A stretch of 64,000 bases of DNA from Chitinophaga sp. Cy-1792 (GCF_011752935.1 NZ_VWWO01000001.1:2232001-2296000), one strand, 5' to 3'; positions 43,235-51,603 are shown, counted from the first letter of the stretch. The notes: a model not told the origin generated them from the sequence alone. A program made the numbers and translations.

Positions 43235-45718
43235 ATGAACAAGATTGCTTCATTAGTGCTTTTCCTGGCCGTAGGCTCTCAGGCCCTTGCCCAGGAAATG
43301 CCAGTAGTGTTCAACAAGAGTTTCAGCGGTCCCAAGAACCAGTATAAAAAACTGGCTATCGGCGACAACAACTCTATTGTTGCTATCGGTGGTGGATCAG
43401 ATAATGGCTGTATCACAAAATTGTCCGGCACCGGAAACCTTATTTATAATGCCAAACTGAATAAAGGCGGACTGGTTGCTTACCAGGACATGCTGCTGCT
43501 GCCCAAAAATGAATTGATAGCAGTAGGTGGTGGTACAATCGCCTATGGTAATGCACGCATTACCAAACTGTCGGCCACAGGTGAGGTTGTCTTTGATAAA
43601 TCTATCGGAAATGGCCAGGGTGGCTACTTTACAAAAGTAATCACCGATCGTCATGGTAATTATATTACCGTAGGTGTGGATGGTAGCAAGCCTGCACAGG
43701 CACGCATTACCAAAATGGCACCGGATGGTAAAATAGAATTTGATAAAGCATTTGGTTCACACAATGTTTTCAACAATGTGTTGATCGATGAAGATGAAAA
43801 CATTATCGCTATTGGTGGTGATGTAGGAGATGGCCAGGGTAAAGCCTTTATGGTTAAAGTAGATGGCAAAGGCGAAAAACAGTTTGAGCTGAGCTTCGGT
43901 AAACCAGGCGCCGTATTTGAAAAAATGCTGCTGCTGGAAGATGGCGCCGTTCTCGCAATGGGCGGTGGTTCCTATGGTACCGGTAATGCCAGCCGTATCG
44001 CAAAAGTAAATACAGAAGGCCAGGTAGTATTCGATAAAGAATACAGTACTGTAGATGGTAAATTCAACGAAATTCGTGTGAATGACCTCGGACAGATCTT
44101 CGCCTGCGCTGAAGAAAAAGATAAAGGCCGTATCGTAAAATTACGTCCAGACGGAACAGAGCTGTTCAACAAAGAAGTAGATGCAGCACTATATTCCCTG
44201 GAAGTAGGTAAAAACGGTAAAGTGGTAGCAGCAGGTGGTAACCCTTCTGCCGGCACCGGTAAAATCGTGAAACTGCAGCCAGATGGTGCTGAAGTAGTGA
44301 ATAAAACTGTTGGCGGTGTATTCAGCCATCTGTTACTCACTGAAGACGATGAAATTTGTGTAGTAGCAAAAGAAGGCTACCGCCTGGAGAAATTCTCTCC
44401 TGATGGTGAGCTGATGTTTGATAAACAACTCGGTAAATACGATGCCAAAACTTCACTGTCTACCCTGCTGATGAGCCCTTCCGGCGAAATCATTGCTGCT
44501 GGTGGTGGCGATGAAGATGGTAACCGTATTATGAAAATCAGCCATGGCGTTTCTATAAATGATATCGCGGTTTCTGAGCCATTAAATGGCCTGTCAAACG
44601 CATCATTGACCATTACGCTCTCCGGCTTCCTGCGTAACAACGGCGTTCGTACCCCGGTTAACGTTCACTACAAAACAGTTGGACATAAAGGTGGTGCTAT
44701 CGTAGGTGATTTCGAACAGACAGAAGGTACTATTTCCTTTGTTCCGAGCGAATTTGCTGCCGGCGCTATTATCTCTAAAACTATTCAGATCCCTATAAAG
44801 AGCGATAACCTCCTGGAAGGAAAAGAAACTTTCCACGTAGAAATCCTTGATGCATCTGAACTCTATCTTACTAAATCCAAAGGTGAAGTGACCATCCTCG
44901 ACCAGCCTGCCATCGTGAAATTTACAGGTGGTAGCAATGGCGCAGAACCTGCAACTGACGTAGTTTTCTCCGTTGGTCTGTTCAAAAGAGATGGCACCCC
45001 GCTGATCAATGCCACTTCCAAACCAGTACGTTTAACGTACAAATTTGGTAACGGTACCGCATTACCTGGCCAGGACTTCGTAAACAGTATCAAAGCTCCT
45101 TTTGCTATCGACAGCGGCGCTTCTACAGCTAACCTGAACGTAAAGGTTAAAGATGATAACCGTTACGAACTGGCAGAAACAGTAGTACTGGTACTGAGCG
45201 AAATCAAAGCAGAAAATGAAGCGATCGTTGGTTATAACGGTGATGTTACTTCTATTTCAGCCTCTCAGTATATCCAGGACCAGCCTGCATACATTACCCT
45301 CGTAAAACTTACAGATGCTAACGAATCAGCTACTGCACCGGTAAGCATGTTCAAAGCTATCCTCGTAAAAGCAGCAGATCAGACCGTACAAACCAACTGT
45401 ACTGGTAGTGATATCAACATCTTCTTTGGTGTGGATTCGGCTTCTACAGCAGTTTACGGTAAAGATTACGTGATTATGAACGGCGACATGGTAAAGATCA
45501 CAGGTGATTGCGCATTCAGCGAAACAGATATCCAGGTGGCATTGGTAAACGACCGTATTAAGGAAGATGATGCCCTGGTAATTGTGAAACTCCGTGATGC
45601 CAAAGCTGCAGGAAATGCAGGTGTACTGAAAATTGCACCAGATCCTAAACTGAATAAGGCTGTAGCCATTATTCACGATGATGATGCAGAAGAAGGTACA
45701 ATGTTGTCAGCAAAATAA
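43235..45718 (+). CDS. secreted propeller plus Calx-beta protein of the adhesin operon
   Basis: An 827-residue protein with a signal peptide (KIASLVLFLAVGSQALAQ). Residues about 35-440 contain eight or nine blades of roughly 47 residues, each with IVAIGGG-like and ITKLSATGEVVFDK-like strands, as in delta-60/beta-propeller repeats. Residues about 450-820 hold three diverged Calx-beta-like modules, the first with DNLLEGKETFHVEI and the last with NDRIKEDDALVIVKLRDA. It ends DDDAEEGTMLSAK and has no T9SS sorting domain, lipobox or barrel, so it should be periplasmic or held on the surface by partners. Its role is not known; its module type matches the giant adhesin encoded three genes upstream. 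A strong terminator follows. Confidence 0.85.
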   Translation: MNKIASLVLFLAVGSQALAQEMPVVFNKSFSGPKNQYKKLAIGDNNSIVAIGGGSDNGCITKLSGTGNLIYNAKLNKGGLVAYQDMLLLPKNELIAVGGGTIAYGNARITKLSATGEVVFDKSIGNGQGGYFTKVITDRHGNYITVGVDGSKPAQARITKMAPDGKIEFDKAFGSHNVFNNVLIDEDENIIAIGGDVGDGQGKAFMVKVDGKGEKQFELSFGKPGAVFEKMLLLEDGAVLAMGGGSYGTGNASRIAKVNTEGQVVFDKEYSTVDGKFNEIRVNDLGQIFACAEEKDKGRIVKLRPDGTELFNKEVDAALYSLEVGKNGKVVAAGGNPSAGTGKIVKLQPDGAEVVNKTVGGVFSHLLLTEDDEICVVAKEGYRLEKFSPDGELMFDKQLGKYDAKTSLSTLLMSPSGEIIAAGGGDEDGNRIMKISHGVSINDIAVSEPLNGLSNASLTITLSGFLRNNGVRTPVNVHYKTVGHKGGAIVGDFEQTEGTISFVPSEFAAGAIISKTIQIPIKSDNLLEGKETFHVEILDASELYLTKSKGEVTILDQPAIVKFTGGSNGAEPATDVVFSVGLFKRDGTPLINATSKPVRLTYKFGNGTALPGQDFVNSIKAPFAIDSGASTANLNVKVKDDNRYELAETVVLVLSEIKAENEAIVGYNGDVTSISASQYIQDQPAYITLVKLTDANESATAPVSMFKAILVKAADQTVQTNCTGSDINIFFGVDSASTAVYGKDYVIMNGDMVKITGDCAFSETDIQVALVNDRIKEDDALVIVKLRDAKAAGNAGVLKIAPDPKLNKAVAIIHDDDAEEGTMLSAK

Positions 45719-45763
45719 GCATGGCTTGATTAATTAACCGATATACGCATTCAAGCACCTACG

Positions 45764-45797
45764 TTCCCGCATAGTTTCTCTATGCGGGAATTTTTTT
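45764..45797 (+). terminator. terminator of the adhesin operon
   Basis: The arms ttcccgcatag and ctatgcgggaa (11 bp) with loop tttct are followed by seven T residues. Confidence 0.92.
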
Positions 45798-46385
45798 ATA
45801 TATAAAATTGATATAGAGAGTATGAATAGATTATATAATAAAATATATGAAATTTTTGCCAGATAGAAAATCCGGGGAGATATTATAAAGCGTATATGAT
45901 TAGGAAGGCTTGCAGATAAGAATGTGTCGTAGCTGGGGTTTGAAGAGGATTGCACTTCCCCTTAAAGTATACTAATCTCTTTTTTACTATATCCTATCCG
46001 AGAAAAAACAAAACCATAGTTCTTTCTAATAACGCTTGTTAAAGCTGTAAAAGATTGTCAAAATTATTGATGAGTGAAGTCCTTAATAGTTGTGCTCATC
46101 TCCTTTAGGGGGTGACTACGTAGGCCTCTTGCTACAAAGTCAGCCCCTTTATTTTCCACGGGAAGTGATTATAAAATTTAAATGTTGATTTGGTTATTTT
46201 TTGTAACAGGCTTCCCGTTGTCATTGTGATGATGTTTCTAATGCAAACCCCGGTCTATCTCTTTTGTCTTGTATCCGCAGGCAATGATCTTCCAGGGTAA
46301 TATCGAAGAAATATAAATAAGCGTGTTTGTATGCGAATTGAAACTAATTAAAGAGTTGTGTCTTTTAATGGTTAACTTGGGAATA
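45798..46385. other. 587 bp without a recognised gene
   Basis: This AT-rich intergenic stretch contains only short frames with no family likeness. Two GC-rich patches stand out: 46108-46160 (ttagggggtgac ... gtcagccccttt, an imperfect inverted pair) and 46193-46225. Because a good + strand terminator follows at 46386 with no gene before it, an unannotated + strand transcript (small RNA or tiny gene) may lie here. Confidence 0.4.
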
Positions 46386-46417
46386 AGCCTGGTATATCCT
46401 TACCGGGCTTTTTTATT
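46386..46417 (+). terminator. orphan + strand terminator
   Basis: The arms agcctggta and taccgggct (9 bp, one G-T pair) with loop tatcct are followed by TTTTTATTT on the + strand only. No + strand gene precedes it. On the - strand no T run follows, so it does not obviously serve the GNAT operon. Confidence 0.7.
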
Positions 46418-46485
46418 TGAATTATTGCACCAAAACTCCCCATTTCAAGCAATTCCAACCAGTAATTTATCTCCGCGAAAGCAGC

Positions 46486-46980
46486 CTACAATGGCTTCTG
46501 CATTACATAATCTTCCATCAGGTAACCATTCCCGATCTCGGTATTTTTCTCACTAATGACAGCAAAACCCTGTTTTTCATAAAATTGCTTTGCCTTGTTG
46601 TACCGATTTACGTCCAGCTCAAGAATAGTGGCGCCTTTCTCCTTAACAGCTGCCGCCACGGTATTCAGCAGGAATTTGCCGGCACCCTTACCCTGACAAT
46701 CAGGATCGAGATAGATCTTATGTAATTTAAAAACTGCCGGCAGGTCTGTGGTGCTGTAGGCGGCATATCCGATAGCAGTACCTTCATCTTCCAGGATAAT
46801 AAATTCATGATGACGCTCATTCATCTGCTGCTCCAGTGAAGCCGGGCTGTACATCATATCGAGCATAAATACCAGTTGTTCCGGCGCTAATATAGCCCCA
46901 TAGGTAGGCGGCCAGATTTTTTCTGCCAGTGCCCTGATAATCTTACTATCAGCTGTTGTTCCTTTTCTAGTTTGAAGCAT
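46486..46980 (-). CDS. GNAT family N-acetyltransferase
   Basis: A 164-residue acetyltransferase. The acetyl-CoA pyrophosphate-binding motif DPDCQGKGAGKFLLN is near residues 92-106 with the preceding strand VFKLHKIYL, and NRYNKAKQFYEKQGF near residue 123 is the usual final helix-strand region. The substrate is unknown. It starts 3 nt after the DsbA-like gene, so the two are co-transcribed. Confidence 0.9.
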   Translation of the reverse strand: MLQTRKGTTADSKIIRALAEKIWPPTYGAILAPEQLVFMLDMMYSPASLEQQMNERHHEFIILEDEGTAIGYAAYSTTDLPAVFKLHKIYLDPDCQGKGAGKFLLNTVAAAVKEKGATILELDVNRYNKAKQFYEKQGFAVISEKNTEIGNGYLMEDYVMQKPL

Positions 46981-46983
46981 AGG

Positions 46984-47625
46984 TTATTGTTTGCTTTTAC
47001 TTTCTGCTATGATGTTTTCAATTGTTTGCTGTAATCTCTCCAGTGTAGTATAGCCTTTTGCGCAGAGATATAACTGCCCGCCATTACCAAGGTCGAGAAT
47101 AGCGGCAGGGAAGCCGGTAATACCCCAGTTTTGCACCATCTGGAACTCTTGTTGGGTTTGATACCTGAAGTTTTCATCGTGCAGCTTTTGCAGGAATTCG
47201 TCTGCAGGGATATTATATTTCTCCACCAGCTTGCGATAGGTATCATCGTTGCTGAGGCTTTCTCCGTTGTAATTGAGGACTACCTGCATGTCGTGCGCGA
47301 AATCCAGGGCTTTCTCCGGCTGATAGGTTTTGAAAACAGTGAGCGCAATACCCGGTGTTTCGGAATCCATTTTTTCAGAAGAGGGCAGGAGCTCATTCAG
47401 GAAAGCATCTCCGAATTGAACGCCGGTAGTTTCTTCTACTGATTTATGTGCCTGCATGATATAGGAATGCATGGCCGACCATGGTCTTTTATTGGCGCCG
47501 AGGATCATACCGCCCGAGAGTACATCAAACTCCATGTCGGGGTAGCGCTCCTGTAATTGCTGTACTACCGGTGTAAAGCCATAGCACCAGCCGCAGAGGG
47601 CATCGTATACGTAAATGAGTTGCAT
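46984..47625 (-). CDS. DsbA-family (thioredoxin-fold) protein
   Basis: The frame extends to 47661, but the ATG at 47625 (MQLIYVYDALCGWCYGF) is preferred, giving 213 residues. The CGWC redox motif is at residues 11-14 directly after the first beta strand, followed by an inserted helical domain and the cis-proline region (WGITGFPAAILDLGNGGQLYLCAKG). There is no signal peptide, so it acts in the cytoplasm like FrnE/YjbH-type members rather than as a periplasmic DsbA. The substrate is unknown. It lies in the PolX-PrsW-DsbA-GNAT run on the - strand. Confidence 0.88.
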   Translation of the reverse strand: MQLIYVYDALCGWCYGFTPVVQQLQERYPDMEFDVLSGGMILGANKRPWSAMHSYIMQAHKSVEETTGVQFGDAFLNELLPSSEKMDSETPGIALTVFKTYQPEKALDFAHDMQVVLNYNGESLSNDDTYRKLVEKYNIPADEFLQKLHDENFRYQTQQEFQMVQNWGITGFPAAILDLGNGGQLYLCAKGYTTLERLQQTIENIIAESKSKQ

Positions 47626-47691
47626 TTTTGTTGAGGATCTTTGAAGCCTCAAATTACGCAATTATATGCAGACAGAAATAGGATAGCATGA

Positions 47692-48411
47692 TCAGTGCTG
47701 ATTCTGCGGAGGTTCATCTTCGTCGAAGAAATGGTTTTCGTGTAGTTTTTTGGATAACGCCTGGTCTTTTTTAATCGCCCTGACCGCATTGCGGATAGCA
47801 AAGAACAAGGTAACAATGGCGGCTCCCAGTAGGAGGATGCTACTGCCGGTAAACAGGAAGAAATCATAGGTACCATGGAAGAAGATGGCAATGCCCAGGC
47901 CTTTCTGCAGCAGATGGTTCCGTTTCTGTGGCAGGAATTTGGCCAGGCCAACATAGTACCCCATCAACACTGCAAATGCTGCATGCGCAGGCACAGACAG
48001 GAACATGCGGGCCACCCCTGTTCTATAACCAAACTGCCCTACATACGCGATGTTTTCCAGTGTGGCAAAGCCCATTCCTATCATTACTGAATACACGATC
48101 CCATCGAAAGGCTCATTGAAGCTTTTCTTGGGATAGGCATAAAAGTAAAGTACGAGGAACTTGGCGACTTCTTCAGAAACAGCAACGATGGCATAGGCGA
48201 AGAAGGCAGTGCCGAGCAGACTTCCGCCGTTTTCACTGAAACCTGCTCCCATAGCCAGTGCCTGAAATGCAAGGGGAAGGGCAATACAGACCATCCCCAG
48301 CAAAAAGCATTTTAATAACAGCCCTATTGGCTCACGATCGTATTTGTCGAGGGCATAGATAAGCATGGAGATTGCCAATCCTGGTGCCACGGCCAGGGCC
48401 AGAAGTATCAT
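47692..48411 (-). CDS. PrsW-family intramembrane metalloprotease
   Basis: A 239-residue polytopic membrane protein with about seven hydrophobic segments. The family motifs are visible: SEEVAKFLVLY near residue 79, MIGMGFATLENIAYV near residue 110, HAAFAVLMGYYVGLA near residue 142, and FFHGTYDFFLF near residue 177, supplying the glutamates and histidines thought to bind metal. PrsW of Bacillus cleaves an anti-sigma factor; the target here is unknown. Its ATG overlaps the stop codon of the PolX-like gene by 4 nt (ATGA), indicating translational coupling. Confidence 0.88.
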   Translation of the reverse strand: MILLALAVAPGLAISMLIYALDKYDREPIGLLLKCFLLGMVCIALPLAFQALAMGAGFSENGGSLLGTAFFAYAIVAVSEEVAKFLVLYFYAYPKKSFNEPFDGIVYSVMIGMGFATLENIAYVGQFGYRTGVARMFLSVPAHAAFAVLMGYYVGLAKFLPQKRNHLLQKGLGIAIFFHGTYDFFLFTGSSILLLGAAIVTLFFAIRNAVRAIKKDQALSKKLHENHFFDEDEPPQNQH

Positions 48412-50096
48412 GAGATCAGATTTTTGCGTTTTTTCCTTTCCAGAAGATATGCATTCAATTGATCAACAGTGAAACTACTCAGATTGTTTGTCCTGGTAAT
48501 GCCACCTTTCTGTGCAGCCAGGGTACCATAGTAAATATCACTGAAGCCTTCAACACTGTGGGCATCCGGATCTATGGAGATCAGCACGTTTTTTTCGATG
48601 GCATAATGCAGCCAGGTCCAGTCGATATCGAGCCTGCGTGGATGTGCGTTGAGCTCTATCACTACCTGGTTGGCGGCGCAGGCATCAATAATAGCTTTAT
48701 GATCTACCGGATAGCCGTTGCGGCTCAGGAGGAGCCGGCCGGTCATATGTCCCAATATCGTTGTGTACGGGTTTTCGATGGCTTTCATCAGGCGGGCCAT
48801 GGCTTTCTCTTCTGTCATTTTCAGGTTAGAGTGAACAGAAGCGATTACCAGGTCGAAGGTGGCCAGGATTTCATCCGGGTAGTCCAGGCTGCCATCATTG
48901 AGGATATCAGACTCAATGCTTTTGAAAATGCGGAAAGGCGCCATTTTCGCATTGAGTTCATCTACCTGTGATTGCTGGGCCAGCACGCGGTCGGCATCGA
49001 GGCCATTGGCATAGAAGGCAGAGCGGGAGTGGTCGCTGATAACGAGGTATTCAAAGCCTTGTTTCTGTGCAGCAACGGCCATTTCTTCCAGCGTATAGAG
49101 GCCATCACTCCACTGGCTGTGTGAGTGGATGATTCCTTTGATATCACCCGGCTGAATGAGGGATGGGAGATTACGGCCGCGGGCCTGTTCTATTTCGTTT
49201 ATGCCTTCGCGTAAGCATGGCGGGATGAATGCCATATCAGCACGACTGAAGATTTCTTCTTCGCTGTGAGCTCCGTCGATAGCAGCGTTTCCACCAGCAG
49301 CATTGAATTTATCGATGAAGGCTGCCGCGCCGGTGGTCAGGAAAAGCTGTGCCGGAAAGGCTTCCACGGTGCAGGCATGTGTAACGATTTTATATTTCTC
49401 TTCATAACTCCAGACAGCGTTATGGTCGGCTGCGGAGGTCAGTTTAAAACCTGGCAGGAGCGACAGCTGTTGCTGAATACTTTCCGGTGTTGCTGCGATG
49501 AGGAATTCAATTTCATCTATGATGACGGCATTACGTCGGAAAGCGCCGGTCGTGCTAACAGGAGCCGGATCAAAGATGCCTTTCAGCTGTTTTTCCAGTT
49601 CATTGCCTGTTTGCGCTACTTCAGCGAAGAGGAAACGGTGTTTATTGGAGAGATAGAATTCTATGTTTTGTTTGACACTATCCTGCGTTTTCTGTCCGAA
49701 GCCTTTGAGGAGGAGCAATCTGTTTTCATTGCAGGCATAGAGTAGTTCGCCCATGGATTCCACTTCCAGTTCTTTCCAGATGGTGGCGATTTTTTTTGGT
49801 CCCAGTCCTTTGATCTTCATGATTTCGAGGATGCCTGGGGGCGTGATCTGGATATAATGGTCGAGGAGGCCGAATTGTTGGGTATCGAGCATTTCGACGA
49901 TTGCTTTACCGGTAGAGTCGCCAATGCCTTTGATTTTAAAAATCTGGTCACGGGGAGTTTCTTTCAGTTGAGCGGGTAATTTTTCTATAGTGAATGCCGC
50001 GGAGGCGAAAGATTTAGCTTTAAAACTGTTTTCGCCATGGATATCCATTAATTTGGAGAGCAGGGCGAAATTATCGGCTATTGCATAATTGTCCAT
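48408..50096 (-). CDS. polX: PolX-family protein: degenerate polymerase plus PHP domain
   Basis: A 562-residue protein with the layout of bacterial PolX: helix-hairpin-helix segments (FKIKGIGDSTGKAI near residue 53, MKIKGLGPKKIATIW near 93, LKGFGQKTQDSV near 130), a nucleotidyltransferase palm and a C-terminal PHP domain. The PHP metal ligands are intact: IIHSHSQWSDG near 322, VISDHS near 353, ESD, ASVHS, GHMTGR and DPDAHS. In the palm, however, the expected GDID is DEIE (Glu195, Glu197) and the third acidic position is Glu245 in CTVEAF. Asp to Glu changes at all three metal-binding positions probably abolish or alter polymerase activity, leaving a PHP nuclease/phosphoesterase as the likely function in base-excision-type repair. 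Confidence 0.9.
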   Translation of the reverse strand: MDNYAIADNFALLSKLMDIHGENSFKAKSFASAAFTIEKLPAQLKETPRDQIFKIKGIGDSTGKAIVEMLDTQQFGLLDHYIQITPPGILEIMKIKGLGPKKIATIWKELEVESMGELLYACNENRLLLLKGFGQKTQDSVKQNIEFYLSNKHRFLFAEVAQTGNELEKQLKGIFDPAPVSTTGAFRRNAVIIDEIEFLIAATPESIQQQLSLLPGFKLTSAADHNAVWSYEEKYKIVTHACTVEAFPAQLFLTTGAAAFIDKFNAAGGNAAIDGAHSEEEIFSRADMAFIPPCLREGINEIEQARGRNLPSLIQPGDIKGIIHSHSQWSDGLYTLEEMAVAAQKQGFEYLVISDHSRSAFYANGLDADRVLAQQSQVDELNAKMAPFRIFKSIESDILNDGSLDYPDEILATFDLVIASVHSNLKMTEEKAMARLMKAIENPYTTILGHMTGRLLLSRNGYPVDHKAIIDACAANQVVIELNAHPRRLDIDWTWLHYAIEKNVLISIDPDAHSVEGFSDIYYGTLAAQKGGITRTNNLSSFTVDQLNAYLLERKKRKNLIS

Positions 50097-50175
50097 TGGA
50101 TAAAGTTAGGGTATTTTCTTTCGCAAAGGAGCAGAGATATGCAAAGACGATTAAGTATGGTTTTGGGTGTCTAAA

Positions 50176-50212
50176 ACGAAAAGGTCCTGATGAAACCATC
50201 AGGACCCTTATA
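50176..50212 (-). terminator. terminator of the histone-like gene
   Basis: The arms ggtcctgatg and catcaggacc (10 bp) have loop aaac, or gttt on the - strand. The - strand reads on into ttttcgtttta. Confidence 0.85.
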
Positions 50213-50234
50213 ACTACATTTTGTAATTCCGATC

Positions 50235-50684
50235 TTAGTTAGCTGGAGTTGCAGGTGCTGCTGGAGCAGCAGGTGCAGCAGCTTTCTTAGTAGCAGCTTT
50301 CTTTTTAGGAGCGGCTTTCTTAGCAGCAGCTTTTTTAGGAGCAGCTTTCTTAGCAGCAGCTTTCTTTTTAGGAGCAGCTTTCTTAGCAGCAGCTTTTTTA
50401 GGAGCAGCTTTCTTAGCAGCAGCTTTTTTAGGAGCAGCTTTCTTAGCAGCAGCCTTTTTAGGAGCAGCTTTCTTAGCAGCAGCTTTTTTAGGAGCAGCTT
50501 TCTTAGCAGCAGCTTTTTTAGGAGCAGCTTTCTTAGCAGCAGCTTTTTTAGGAGCGGCTTTCTTAGCAGCAGCTTTTTTAGGAGCAGCTTTCTTAGCAGC
50601 AGCTTTTTTAGGAGCGGCTTTCTTAGCAGCAGCTTTCTTTTTAGGCGCAGCTTTTTTAGCAGCTGCTTTTTTAATTGTTGCCAT
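50235..50684 (-). CDS. histone H1-like Lys/Ala/Pro-rich DNA-binding protein
   Basis: A 149-residue protein that is almost entirely 12 copies of the decapeptide AAAKKAAPKK with occasional extra lysines, followed by an uncharged tail ATKKAAAPAAPAAPATPAN. The composition matches the C-terminal tails of histone H1 and bacterial H1-like proteins (Hc2, BpH1), which bind DNA through unstructured lysine-rich arms and compact the nucleoid. The DNA repeats with an exact 30-bp period. Copy number could vary by slippage. It lies downstream of rpmA on the same strand (63 nt) but has its own terminator. Confidence 0.85.
   Translation of the reverse strand: MATIKKAAAKKAAPKKKAAAKKAAPKKAAAKKAAPKKAAAKKAAPKKAAAKKAAPKKAAAKKAAPKKAAAKKAAPKKAAAKKAAPKKAAAKKAAPKKAAAKKAAPKKKAAAKKAAPKKAAAKKAAPKKKAATKKAAAPAAPAAPATPAN
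50290..50640 (-). repeat. 30-bp minisatellite in the histone-like gene
   Basis: A 30-bp unit (+ strand ggagcagctttcttagcagc and ten further bases) recurs without interruption, with only synonymous one-base changes (ggagcggc, agccttt) and two 3-bp lysine insertions. Confidence 0.95.
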
Positions 50685-50746
50685 TGTTTTTTGAATTTGG
50701 GTTAGTAAAATAATTGGGTATAAAAAAACTTTATGGCAAACACTGA

Positions 50747-51025
50747 TTAGGCTTCAGCCTGAGCAGTGGTGTCAAATGCTTTAACAGAAACGTAGGTTTT
50801 GTTTTCGCGACCTTTTCTGAATTCAACTACACCGTCTGCAACTGCGAAAATGGTAAAATCTTTACCAATACCTACATTAGAACCTGGATGGTAAACAGTA
50901 CCTCTCTGGCGAACAATGATGTTACCAGAAATAGCAGGCTGACCACCGAAAATTTTAACGCCCAGCCTTTTGCTTTGGGAGTCACGGCCGTTCTTTACAC
51001 TACCTTCACCTTTTTTATGTGCCAT
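50747..51025 (-). CDS. rpmA: 50S ribosomal protein L27
   Basis: A 92-residue ribosomal protein. The conserved core [21 protein letters not shown] and [26 protein letters not shown] is complete. The N-terminus starts MAHKKGEG, without the long Firmicutes extension that must be cleaved. L27 reaches the peptidyl-transferase centre. It lies 58 nt downstream of rplU on the same strand, the standard rplU-rpmA pair. A short acidic/Ala tail (DTTAQAEA) is lineage-typical. Confidence 0.97.
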   Translation of the reverse strand: MAHKKGEGSVKNGRDSQSKRLGVKIFGGQPAISGNIIVRQRGTVYHPGSNVGIGKDFTIFAVADGVVEFRKGRENKTYVSVKAFDTTAQAEA

Positions 51026-51083
51026 TGTATAATTACTTTAAAAAACTTATGTCTAATAAATACCGTATCGCTTAACGTACAAA

Positions 51084-51386
51084 TTAAGCGATCTCATTGA
51101 TTTTGATCTTAGTAAAATGGGTGCGATGACCAACTTTCTTTCTGAAGCCTTTTCTTCTCTTCATTTTGAAAGCGATCACTTTGTCGCCCTGAACATGCCC
51201 TAAGATCTGAGCTTTTACTACTGATTTTACATCAGTGCCAACTGTCAGCGTACCAGCGTTATCTGTCAACAGTACATCAGAAAACTCCACGTTATCTCCG
51301 ATATTTCCTTGTAACTGCTGTACAAAAATTTCCTGGTCTTTTTGTACTTTAAATTGCTGACCTGCGATTTTTACAACTGCAAACAT
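51084..51386 (-). CDS. rplU: 50S ribosomal protein L21
   Basis: A 100-residue ribosomal protein. The frame remains open to 51440, but the ATG at 51386 (MFAVVKIAGQQFKV) is the family start, and a consensus promoter at 51410-51441 lies inside the longer frame, which rules out the upstream start. Core motifs: FKVQKDQEIFVQQL and the C-terminal KMKRRKGFRKKVGHRTHFTKIKI, which contacts 23S rRNA. It heads the rplU-rpmA operon. Confidence 0.97.
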   Translation of the reverse strand: MFAVVKIAGQQFKVQKDQEIFVQQLQGNIGDNVEFSDVLLTDNAGTLTVGTDVKSVVKAQILGHVQGDKVIAFKMKRRKGFRKKVGHRTHFTKIKINEIA

Positions 51387-51409
51387 AATTATCCAAAATA
51401 TAATTTCGG

Positions 51410-51441
51410 CAAAAGTACCATTTGTTTTTCTAATTGACAAA
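51410..51441 (-). promoter_or_regulatory. consensus promoter of rplU-rpmA
   Basis: The - strand reads TTTG (51438-51441), 20 nt, TACTTTTG (51410-51417). This is a full match to TTTG-N19-21-TAnnTTTG. The leader would be about 17 nt before the ATG at 51386. Confidence 0.75.
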
Positions 51442-51595
51442 GTTTTCCGGCACTTTTTAATTCACATGCGTAAATTAATGTATTCAACCGGATAAAGCTT
51501 AATCTTTTCAAAGATACGTACTTTCCTGAATTTTATATTTATTTAACATTTTTTACGCATCTCTTTTTATCTGTACAACGCAACGCAATTTTATA

Positions 51596-51603
51596 TACAT
51601 TTG
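51596..51603 (+). promoter_or_regulatory. candidate -7 box of the GH3-family gene
   Basis: TACATTTG matches TAnnTTTG, 94 nt upstream of the ATG at 51698. No clear -33 TTG is found. The 51442-51697 stretch otherwise holds no gene. Confidence 0.4.

Noticed and set aside
45734..45955. 73-codon - strand frame after the adhesin operon
   Set aside because: It spans the operon terminator and has AT-driven hydrophobic composition only.
46108..46160. Imperfect inverted pair (ttagggggtgac / gtcagccccttt) as possible insertion-sequence ends
   Set aside because: No transposase or target duplication is present and the pairing has several mismatches.
46323..46725. Two short overlapping + strand frames (77 and 102 codons)
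   Set aside because: They run through a good terminator at 46386 and into the antisense of the GNAT gene, with no protein signature.
50290..50640. Regular 30-bp repeats that could suggest a CRISPR array
   Set aside because: There are no unique spacers; the repeats are contiguous and encode the AAAKKAAPKK decapeptide.
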